The notes beneath the pieces are model-generated. The model ran no database searches. It was not told the origin of the DNA and saw nothing but the letters and a program-made list of their open reading frames with translations. This document shows, piece after piece, positions 56,841-64,000 of a stretch of 64,000 nt of DNA. Each line of letters starts with the position of its first letter. Position 1 is the stretch's first letter. The DNA is from an uncultured Collinsella sp. GTDB lineage: Bacteria > Actinomycetota > Coriobacteriia > Coriobacteriales > Coriobacteriaceae. The translations under genes were made by a program, and so were the position numbers. Location: NCBI GenBank assembly GCA_934655755.1, contig CAKUHA010000006.1, forward strand, positions 1 to 64,000. The letters are read 5' to 3'.

Positions 56841-59728
56841 TCGAGGACGCCGTATCTCCTGGAACGCCGCAATTTGTCATAGATTCCTATGCCACACTTG
56901 CCGAGCGCGCCAAGACGCAGTCGTTCGGTCTTATCGAGGAAGACGTCATTGTCCTCGATACCGAGACCACGGGCCTGTCGGTGCAGGACAACGAGCTTAT
57001 CGAGATCTCGGCGGCCCGCCTTTCGGGCCGCGAGGTCGTGGAGCGCTTCGACACCTTTGTACATCCCACGCAGCTGATTCCTGGCGAGATTACCGAGCTC
57101 ACGAGCATCACGAATGCCGACGTGGCCGATGCCCCGTCGGCTGTCGATGCCGTCGCGGCCCTTGCCGACTTTGTGGGCGGTTGCCCGGTCATCGCGCATA
57201 ACGCCACCTTCGACCGCTCGTTTATCGAGTCGGTTAAGGGCGGCGTCAACGTCAGTGATATTTGGATTGATTCGCTGGCGCTGTCTCGCGTCGCGCTGCC
57301 GCGCCTGGCGTCGCACAAGCTGTCCTTTATGGCCGACCTGTTCGGATGCGATTCGGTGTCGCACCGCGCCAATGCCGACGTCGATGCCCTGTGCGGCGTA
57401 TGGCGCGTGCTGTTGGTGGCACTCACCGATTTGCCCCAGGGCCTCATGGCTCGTTTGGCCGATATGCACGCGGACGTGCCTTGGTCATACCGTCCCATCT
57501 TTTCGTTTTTGGCGGGGCAGAACCCGGGTTCCATCTTCTCTCTCAGTGCCGCACGCGCCGATGTGCTTAAAGCAGATCGTGCGGACGACCGCGTGGATGC
57601 GGACGAGCTGCCGGTCCTTAAGATGCCGAGCCGTGAGGAAATTGAGTCCGACTACGCCCCGGGCGGTCTGGTCAATCGCATGTATCCCACCTACGAGCCG
57701 CGCGATGAGCAGATCGCGATGGCGCTTGAGGTGCGGGATGCGCTCGTTACGGGCACCCATCGCGTCATCGAGGCGGGTACGGGTGTCGGCAAGTCGATGG
57801 CGTATCTGGTGCCCTTTGCCGAGGCTGCGCGCCGTAACAACATCACCGTGGGCATCGCGACCAAATCGAATAACCTCGCCGATCAGCTTATGTACCATGA
57901 GCTGCCAAAACTTGCCGAGCAGCTGGACGGTGGCCTCTCGTTTTGCGCGCTCAAGGGCTACGACCACTATCCGTGTCTGCGCAAGCTTGAGCGAATGAGC
58001 CGCAGCCAAGTCGAAATCACGACCAAGCGCGATCCGGCCGACACGCTTACGGCGGTCGCCGTGATCATGGCCTACGTGTGCCAGTCGGCTGACGGCGATC
58101 TTGATTCGCTCGGCATTCGCTGGCGCAGTGTCAACCGTCCCGACTTTACGACGGCATCGCGCGAGTGTGCCCGTCGCCTATGCCCATTCTTCCCTGACAA
58201 ATGCCTGGTCCACGGCGCGCGTCGTCGTGCGGCTCATGCCGATGTGGTCGTTACAAACCACTCCCTGCTGTTCCGCAATGTCGCTGCCGAGGGTAGGATT
58301 TTACCCCCGATTCGCCACTGGGTAATCGACGAGGCTCATTCCATCGAACGCGAGGCGCGTCGCCAGTGGGCGCGCGTGGTGTCGGCGGATGAGTCACGCG
58401 TTCTGTTTGAGCGCCTGGGCGGTTCGAGCGCCGGCGCGCTGAGTCAGGTTTCCCGCGATTTGGCGACATCTGAGGGTTCTACGCTCTACCTGGGACTTAC
58501 TGCCAAGGCGACGTCCACCGTCGCGCGTGCGAGCATGGCGATCGCCGATGTGTTTGACGGCGTCCGCGAGCTTGGCCGTCGTGCTCGCGGTGGTTACGAC
58601 AACGCGAACCTGTGGATTGGTCCGGAGCTGCGCGAGTCGGACGACTGGCATGACTTTTTGCAGTCGGCCCGCGCCGCCATCGATGCCCTGGAGCAAGCGG
58701 ACAAGAGCGTCGATGGCCTGGTGCAGGCCGTCGCCGGCGATAAGCCCGAGGTCGTTGTCGACTTGGGTGATATCTCACGCCGTCTGCACGAGCTGTCCGA
58801 GAACCTCAAGCTTATTATCGAGGGCACCGACGAGCATTATGTGTACTCGCTTCAGGTCAACCGCCGGCTGCGTGCCGGCGGCGAATCAATGACCGCCGAG
58901 CGCATCGATATCGGCGAGGCCCTGGCGACCGAGTGGCTGCCCGAGGTCCATACGGCCATCTTTGCCTCGGCGACCATGACGGTATCGAAGAGCTTTGATC
59001 ACTTTAACCATGCCGTCGGCCTCGATCGCATCGGCGCCGCGACATCATCGTCGCTTCATTTGGATTCGAGCTATGACTTCGATTCGAACATGGCTGTGGT
59101 CGTTGCCGGGGATATCCCCGATCCGCGCGACCGCGAGGCATATCTGGCGTCCCTCGAACACGTGCTGGTCGACGCGCACCTCGCCATGGGCGGCTCGGTG
59201 CTCACACTGTTCACCAACCGGCGTGACATGGAGGACCTGTACGCGCGCGTAGAGCCCAAATTCGCCCGAGCGGGGTTGGAGCTTAACTGCCAGCAGCGTA
59301 ACTCGTCCCCGCGGCGTCTGCGCGACCGCTTTATCAACGAGCCGACCTCGTCACTTTTCGCCCTCAAGGCTTTTTGGGAGGGCTTTGACGCCAGTGGCGA
59401 GACGCTGCGCTGCGTCATCATTCCCAAACTGCCGTTCTCCAGCCCCACCGACCCGCTCTCCTGCGAGCGTAACCTGCGCGAGGACCGCGCTTGGGCACGC
59501 TATTCGCTACCCGAGGCGGTACTTGAGGTCAAGCAGGCCGCGGGGCGTTTGATACGCTCGTCGACCGATAGCGGTGTGCTGATCCTGGCGGATCCTCGCC
59601 TGGTGACGAAGGGGTACGGCAAGAAGTTTTTGACGTCGCTGCCCACTACCTCATACCAGCGTATCGAATCGGCCCAGATCGGCCACTACCTGCAGCTGTG
59701 GCGACAGGCGCATGACCGACGACGCTAG
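56834..59728 (+). CDS. DnaQ-type exonuclease fused to DinG-type iron-sulfur helicase
   Basis: A 964-aa fusion. The N-terminal 3'-5' exonuclease has DTETTG (D42, E44), HNATFD (H122, D127) and HRANADVDAL (H178, D183), a complete DEDDh set. The superfamily 2 helicase has Walker A GTGVGKS (315-321) and DEAH (499-502). C381, C445, C450 and C457 match the spacing of the 4Fe-4S cysteines of DinG and XPD helicases; Staphylococcus DinG, also a nuclease fusion, lacks that cluster. The C-terminal QAAGRLIRS is motif VI. It overlaps ddl by 7 bp and, convergently, the WYL gene by 4 bp. Probable repair role on damaged or R-loop DNA. Confidence 0.93.
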   Translation: MLIEDAVSPGTPQFVIDSYATLAERAKTQSFGLIEEDVIVLDTETTGLSVQDNELIEISAARLSGREVVERFDTFVHPTQLIPGEITELTSITNADVADAPSAVDAVAALADFVGGCPVIAHNATFDRSFIESVKGGVNVSDIWIDSLALSRVALPRLASHKLSFMADLFGCDSVSHRANADVDALCGVWRVLLVALTDLPQGLMARLADMHADVPWSYRPIFSFLAGQNPGSIFSLSAARADVLKADRADDRVDADELPVLKMPSREEIESDYAPGGLVNRMYPTYEPRDEQIAMALEVRDALVTGTHRVIEAGTGVGKSMAYLVPFAEAARRNNITVGIATKSNNLADQLMYHELPKLAEQLDGGLSFCALKGYDHYPCLRKLERMSRSQVEITTKRDPADTLTAVAVIMAYVCQSADGDLDSLGIRWRSVNRPDFTTASRECARRLCPFFPDKCLVHGARRRAAHADVVVTNHSLLFRNVAAEGRILPPIRHWVIDEAHSIEREARRQWARVVSADESRVLFERLGGSSAGALSQVSRDLATSEGSTLYLGLTAKATSTVARASMAIADVFDGVRELGRRARGGYDNANLWIGPELRESDDWHDFLQSARAAIDALEQADKSVDGLVQAVAGDKPEVVVDLGDISRRLHELSENLKLIIEGTDEHYVYSLQVNRRLRAGGESMTAERIDIGEALATEWLPEVHTAIFASATMTVSKSFDHFNHAVGLDRIGAATSSSLHLDSSYDFDSNMAVVVAGDIPDPRDREAYLASLEHVLVDAHLAMGGSVLTLFTNRRDMEDLYARVEPKFARAGLELNCQQRNSSPRRLRDRFINEPTSSLFALKAFWEGFDASGETLRCVIIPKLPFSSPTDPLSCERNLREDRAWARYSLPEAVLEVKQAAGRLIRSSTDSGVLILADPRLVTKGYGKKFLTSLPTTSYQRIESAQIGHYLQLWRQAHDRRR

Positions 59729-60642
59729 AGCTGGCAGATAAGCGTCTCCGCATAGTCGCACAGGCGTTTTGACAGGGCGGGGTCATCCGTGATGCGGATG
59801 GCTCCGTCCTTTGCCAGCACTTGGGAAAAAAGCCATGTTTCGGACGTGTAGCGAACGGTTACGATTGCCGTGTCATCGTCGGTCTGGTTGACCGATGTGA
59901 TGCCCGCCCAGCCCAGGCGGCCGGCAAGATCGAGCGGCATCGCGAGCTTTGCCTCGCGCCCTGCCTTCGCAAGTGAGTCTTGAAGGGTTGTGATCTTCGA
60001 GTGGTGCCGTTCGACCGAGTCGTCAGTCAGGACAATTTCCTCGATTTTATCGAGGCGATAGCGCCGTTGCGCGTCCTGCTCGGTATCCCAGGCTACCAGG
60101 TACATACTGTCGCCGTTCGTTACGATGCACAAGGGGTCGACGGTGCGCTCCCGCGCGCGCTCGTCGCCAAGCGAGCGATATGCGATGCGGCAGCGAACAC
60201 CGTCCTGGATGGCGCAATTCAGCTGCTGCCAATGGGAGCCGCGCGCAACGGTGTCGATAACGCGCTGGTTGTATCCCAGCTCCTCGGGCAGGAGCGCACG
60301 GCGGATGCGCGCCGCCGTCTCCGACTCGATGCCCAGTGACTCGAGTTCGTGGTTGAGCACGGCGCCCTCGGCCGCACTGAGGCGCAGCGGCAGTACACGG
60401 CCCGCCTCGCCCGTTAGAATGACGCGCTCGTCACGGCATTCGCAGATGACGCGCGCCCCCGATTCTCGGTCGGCCAGGGTCGAAACGATGCCGATGATCT
60501 CGTCGAGCGAAGCTCCGGTGATGTCGAAGCGGCTGCAGATTTCGCCGCGATCCATGCCCTTCTCGCCGGCGGCGTAGAGGGCTTCCATGATGTCGATGGC
60601 GCGCGAGAGTCTTTGCTCGCTCGTGAGTTTACGCGCGGCCAT
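59725..60642 (-). CDS. WYL-domain transcriptional regulator (PafC-like)
   Basis: A 305-aa regulator. The N-terminus (1-60) is a degenerate helix-turn-helix (EQRLSRAIDIMEALYAAG, then GEICSRFDITGASLDEIIG); the WYL domain in the middle has RCRIAYRSLGDERARERTVDPL and MYLVAWD. In actinobacteria the PafB-PafC pair controls a DNA-damage response and binds single-stranded DNA. It overlaps its upstream partner by 14 bp, so both proteins are probably made together as a heterodimer. Its 3' end overlaps the end of the exonuclease-helicase gene by 4 bp. Confidence 0.85.
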   Translation of the reverse strand: MAARKLTSEQRLSRAIDIMEALYAAGEKGMDRGEICSRFDITGASLDEIIGIVSTLADRESGARVICECRDERVILTGEAGRVLPLRLSAAEGAVLNHELESLGIESETAARIRRALLPEELGYNQRVIDTVARGSHWQQLNCAIQDGVRCRIAYRSLGDERARERTVDPLCIVTNGDSMYLVAWDTEQDAQRRYRLDKIEEIVLTDDSVERHHSKITTLQDSLAKAGREAKLAMPLDLAGRLGWAGITSVNQTDDDTAIVTVRYTSETWLFSQVLAKDGAIRITDDPALSKRLCDYAETLICQL

Positions 60643-61651
60643 GGGCGTTCACCGTCCTTTCGATGAGGTGATTCCAAGCCTGTTTGAGTGCATCGGGCGC
60701 CACGGGTCTCATGCCGTCGACGCTGTGCTCCATGCAAAAAGAGGCGGCAGCATCTAGGTCGCGCACGCCAACGGTCCACATCCATCCCTCGGCGGCATGG
60801 TCGAGGCTTCCACGGCCCCGCGTAAGGGCGTGGACCATGTCCGCCGGCGTGTCGGCGGCAAACGAGAATGTGGCGGCGATGGGGTTGCAGCCGGAAAAAT
60901 CAAACTCAAAGAACAGCTGGTCATTAAGGTTGAAGTCGCTGGGGATGGTGTAGGAGCCAGAGGGTCTCCAAGCGCGGACGATGCGGTCGCAGCGAAATGT
61001 CCTCACCGTGCCGGAGGCATCATCTAGGCCGCAGAAATACGAAATGCCCTCGCGTTCGAACATGCCGTAGATGCGAACGGTGCGCTGACGCTGCTCCCCG
61101 CGTCCGTTTTGATACAGGAAACGCAGCGCGCAGCGCTCGGCAAAAGCGCTCCATACGGCATCGACCATGGGGGAGCGGTGAGCCGGCATCTCCGGCTCAT
61201 CCGTCTCGCCGGTCAGGTATGCGATTTTGGACCGGATGTCGGCGAGCGGTGTCGAAAAAGTCGACGATCCGACGGCGAGCGTCTGGTCTATGGCGTCCAT
61301 GAGGATGTCCGCGTCGTCGGCGGTAATCAGGCCACCGGCGGCAAACGTGTGGTCGCGGTCGACTGTCCAGGCACTTTCTTCGGTTTCCTGGGCGCCGGGC
61401 GCGCGTACCTCCTTAATCACGATGCCGCGCTCGTGCAGCTTTTCGCGGTCACGCCGAAACTTGCGTTTATCCGACTCAACATTGCCCGATCCGTAGCCCA
61501 GATCGGAGTCTAGAACGATCTGCTCGGTGGTCAGCGGCTCGGCCGAGCTGTTGAGCACAAAGAAGAGATTGAGGATACGCTGGGCGGTTTTATCGTAGCC
61601 CGGCTCTGCCGAACCCTTTTTATTTGCCGCAGTCGTTGTACTTGCCGTCAT
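60629..61651 (-). CDS. WYL-domain transcriptional regulator (PafB-like)
   Basis: A 340-aa regulator. After a 20-residue Thr/Ala-rich lead, the helix-turn-helix region runs RILNLFFVLNSSAEPLTTEQIVLD with KRKFRRDREKLHERGIVI, as in PafB; the WYL domain has CALRFLYQNGRGEQRQRTVRIYGM and ISYFCGLDD. First of the two-gene leftward unit. Its location beside a repair-type helicase fits a DNA-damage role, but the sequence alone does not prove it. The 198-bp spacer to the divergent gene at 61850 carries both promoters; TATACT at 61779-61784 (plus strand) is a possible -10. Confidence 0.83.
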   Translation of the reverse strand: MTASTTTAANKKGSAEPGYDKTAQRILNLFFVLNSSAEPLTTEQIVLDSDLGYGSGNVESDKRKFRRDREKLHERGIVIKEVRAPGAQETEESAWTVDRDHTFAAGGLITADDADILMDAIDQTLAVGSSTFSTPLADIRSKIAYLTGETDEPEMPAHRSPMVDAVWSAFAERCALRFLYQNGRGEQRQRTVRIYGMFEREGISYFCGLDDASGTVRTFRCDRIVRAWRPSGSYTIPSDFNLNDQLFFEFDFSGCNPIAATFSFAADTPADMVHALTRGRGSLDHAAEGWMWTVGVRDLDAAASFCMEHSVDGMRPVAPDALKQAWNHLIERTVNAHGRA

Positions 61652-61849
61652 AGAATCCTCGCATGAGAAGGTTGTTTGATGCCATGATTTTAGTCCGATA
61701 TGGAGATTAGGCTATATCCATGTCCGTATGAGGCGTTAACGTAACCGGAATTCAGCCGTTTGCGTCCGCTCGGGGTATACTTTCGACTATATACGGTTCT
61801 AATGTGCAAGCATTGGGCCTATTTGTCGGATTATGGATGTGGAGCGCAC

Positions 61850-64000
61850 ATGGCGAACACCCAGAATTATATTAACCACTTGCTGCAGAACACCGGCATC
61901 ACGCCTGCGTGCAGCGAAGAGGAGCGTTTGGCTGCCGAGGATATCGCTCAGATTTTCCGCAACCACGGTTTTGATCCCGAGGTGCAGGAGTTTAATGCCC
62001 CCGCGCCCAGCAGGCTGGCGTTCGCCGTAACGGGTATTTTGGCTTTTGCGGGTGCCTTGCTCATGGGCATCGGCGGCGGCGTTGGCCTGGTCGGTACCCT
62101 GCTGGCGATTGTCGGTGCGGTGCTGTATGTGCTCGAGCGCACGGGTCGTCCTGTCATCTCGCGCCTGGGCAAAACGGGTGTGAGCCAAAATGTCATCGCC
62201 TATCACAAGGCTTCGGGTCCGCTCGCGTCTCCGCGCAACCGTCCCGTGGTCGTGGTGGCCCACTATGATTCCCCCCGTGCCGAGTTGTTTGCCCGCGAGC
62301 CCTACGCCCCCTATCGCGCACTAATCGCAAAGCTGTTGCCGCCGGCGACGGTCGTTCCCGCCGCTGTCGCCGTTTTGCGCATCCTGCCGCTCCCCGGCGC
62401 GCTCAAGGTCCTGCTGTGGATCGTTGCGATTCTCGCTTCGCTCGTGGCGCTCGCCAACGCGGCAAATATCATCGCCAACCGCTTTGTGCTTCCCTACACG
62501 TCCGGCTCGGTGTGTAACAAGTCTTCCGTTGCCGCCCTGCTTGGTGTTATGGACAACGTCGCCCCCTATCAGGGCGCGAACGAGTTTCCCGATGACGTTC
62601 CGTTCGATACGTATTTTGGCGAGCAAAAGCGCCGTGCCGAGGAAATGGCGCGTGCTGCGGCCGAGTATGCGGCGGCGCAGCAGCAAAACGACTATGGCAA
62701 CACGATCGAATATGATGAGCCCAGCTATACCGAGGACGAGTTTGGCCAGCCGCTTGCCGCCGAGCCCGAGCAGGGTGAGACGTTCGACGAGCAGATCGAT
62801 GGTTTCGAGGGCGCCTCTGCCGACGCGACGCTGATCGGCGCTATCGCGCCTGAGGCTCAGCCCGAGGAGCAGGGCCAGACCGTGCAGACCGAAGAGGGTA
62901 TCGAGGAGGCGCTTGCCGCCGAGCCGGCGGAGGAGACCGCAGCGGTCGAGCCGGTCGAGCCCGAGCCCAAGCTCTATCGCAATGCCGCCGGCAACATCCG
63001 CTTTGGTTCGGATGCCATCCGTGCGCTCGGCATGCTGCCCGAGTCTTGCACGCTCGATTACGATGAGGGCGAGGAGCCGACGTTTGAGCCCGAGCCTGCC
63101 CCCGCAGCGCAGGAACCCATGCCCGCTACGGCGGCTGCGTTCGTCGAGCCTGTCTCCGCTCCTTCTATCGATGCCGAGCCCGAGGTAGCGCCCGTGACCG
63201 ATCCCGCGGCAGGCCTCGATGTTCTTGCCCCCGCTGCCCCGGCTCAGGTTGAGGACGATGCCTCCGACGACGATTACGATGAGTACCCGCAGCGCGTGTC
63301 CTACGAGAGCGATACCGATTTTTCGGCAGAGCTTCCCTCGACGACGCCTCATGCCGATATCGCCTCTGCGTTCTCTTCGATTGGCGCCAGCGCCTCCAGC
63401 TTCTTTAAGGGTGCCTTTGCAAAGGGCAAGAAGCTCGTTGACGACTTTGAGGAAAAGCGCGCCGCCGCCCGCGAAGCCGCCGAGCAGGAGGCTATCGCCC
63501 AGCAGCTGGCTGCCGAGGCCGAGCGCGAGCGCGCGGCACAGGAGTTCGAGCAGCAGGAGCAAGAGCAGGCGCCGTCCGCCGAAGTGGCCGACGCCACGAC
63601 TTCTTTCGAGGCCCCGCAGCCGCCTTCCGCTGACGTTGCCGAGGCAACGACGTCTTTCGAGGCGCAGCAGCCGGTCGATAGCACCATGTCCTTCGACGCC
63701 ACTATGACGTTCGAGAAGCAGGGTACTGCGATCGCCGAGCCCCTTTCCGCCTCCGATGAGACCCAGGACGCCGCCGTTGCCGATGACGTGGCTGACGATA
63801 CGGTCGATTCCGTTGAGGACGATGTACCCGAGCAGGTCGAGACGCCTACCGTGGAGCCGGAGCCTCAACCTGAGGCCGACGAGACCCCCAAGGTCGACGA
63901 ATCCAGGCCGTACTCTACGCAGATCTTTACCATGCCCGCGCCGAGCGATCCCGGTGCCACGGTGTCCAACGCCGCCCCCACGCAGGACGAGACGGTCGAT
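61850..64000 (+). CDS. M28-peptidase-like membrane protein with long acidic region (partial, runs off the window)
   Basis: The frame is open for 717 codons to the window end. Residues 5-50 (ACSEEERLAAEDIAQIF, GFDPEVQEF) resemble the start of M28 aminopeptidase domains, and VVVVAHYDSPRAEL (H138, D140) resembles the first metal motif. Two pairs of hydrophobic helices (about 57-95 and 165-210) interrupt it. The second motif, usually a GA-DNASGVAALLE form, is VCNKSSVAALLGVMD (221-235), lacking the metal Asp. From about 245 a region of over 450 residues is rich in Glu, Ala and Pro with Gln-rich helices, and repeats such as ATTSFEAPQ/ATTSFEAQQ near 600-640. GGAG lies 5 bases before the ATG. The C-terminus is not visible. 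Confidence 0.7.
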   Translation, partial: MANTQNYINHLLQNTGITPACSEEERLAAEDIAQIFRNHGFDPEVQEFNAPAPSRLAFAVTGILAFAGALLMGIGGGVGLVGTLLAIVGAVLYVLERTGRPVISRLGKTGVSQNVIAYHKASGPLASPRNRPVVVVAHYDSPRAELFAREPYAPYRALIAKLLPPATVVPAAVAVLRILPLPGALKVLLWIVAILASLVALANAANIIANRFVLPYTSGSVCNKSSVAALLGVMDNVAPYQGANEFPDDVPFDTYFGEQKRRAEEMARAAAEYAAAQQQNDYGNTIEYDEPSYTEDEFGQPLAAEPEQGETFDEQIDGFEGASADATLIGAIAPEAQPEEQGQTVQTEEGIEEALAAEPAEETAAVEPVEPEPKLYRNAAGNIRFGSDAIRALGMLPESCTLDYDEGEEPTFEPEPAPAAQEPMPATAAAFVEPVSAPSIDAEPEVAPVTDPAAGLDVLAPAAPAQVEDDASDDDYDEYPQRVSYESDTDFSAELPSTTPHADIASAFSSIGASASSFFKGAFAKGKKLVDDFEEKRAAAREAAEQEAIAQQLAAEAERERAAQEFEQQEQEQAPSAEVADATTSFEAPQPPSADVAEATTSFEAQQPVDSTMSFDATMTFEKQGTAIAEPLSASDETQDAAVADDVADDTVDSVEDDVPEQVETPTVEPEPQPEADETPKVDESRPYSTQIFTMPAPSDPGATVSNAAPTQDETVD

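Noticed and set aside
62321..63868. A 515-codon minus-strand frame rich in Leu, Gly and Arg
   Set aside because: It is the shadow of the real plus-strand frame starting at 61850, which has a ribosome site, recognisable motifs and membrane helices.

Overview
The window is the chromosomal origin region of a high-GC Gram-positive bacterium, most likely a Coriobacteriia member close to Collinsella. That assignment is inference from protein character, GC-rich codon use and gene order; no rRNA or marker comparison was possible. Transcription diverges around 49.2-49.5 kb. To the left nearly everything runs leftward: GHKL-winged-helix gene, dnaA, dnaN, recF, DUF721, gyrB, gyrA, then tRNAs. To the right genes run rightward: rpmH, rnpA, yidD, yidC, khpB, rsmG, three parS sites, parA, parB. 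This is a classic oriC neighbourhood.

Layout. 0-21 kb: nucleotide synthesis (purN, purM, purF, purE, carB, carA, purD, purA) mixed with a putative permease, a MoaE-like protein, a class B sortase, an ABC exporter, a Nudix hydrolase and dnaB. carA carries what looks like a PyrR-binding leader. 21-23 kb: the rplI-rpsR-ssb-rpsF operon. 23.4-24 kb: two tRNA-Ser genes followed by a dense block of palindromes. 24-26 kb: a TRIC-type channel and an adhesin-filament-like membrane protein. 26.2-33.4 kb: three tandem sortase substrates forming a putative pilus operon, with uneven base composition and no sortase beside it. 33.8-37.2 kb: typA and a three-gene operon ending in a bifunctional-nuclease-family protein. 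37.4-37.7 kb: tRNA-Ile, tRNA-Ala, tRNA-Ile. 38-49 kb: gyrase, recF, dnaN, dnaA and the GHKL gene. 49.5-54.5 kb: rpmH to parB. 54.7-64 kb: rlmN, ddl, a DnaQ-DinG fusion helicase, a PafB/PafC-like WYL pair, and the first 717 codons of an M28-peptidase-like membrane protein that runs off the window.

Most notable signals. (1) DnaA has lost two usually invariant DNA-contact residues of domain IV (RPRQ becomes KARH, DHTT becomes NHST), and both candidate origin spacers contain TTATCAACA / TTTTCAACA-like boxes rather than TTATCCACA. (2) The dnaA-dnaN spacer has a box, then DnaA-trio repeats, then AT-rich DNA, matching the Bacillus unwinding-element layout. (3) The first gene of the dnaA operon is a GHKL ATPase fused through a long Gln/Pro-rich linker to a winged helix. 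(4) A PyrR-type hairpin covers the carA ribosome binding site. (5) Many intergenic palindromes occur, several sharing GGGAC-type motifs and one present twice in the window.

No CRISPR array, prophage or transposase gene was seen. Coordinates of sites were read by eye; family calls come from motifs and general knowledge, not searches.
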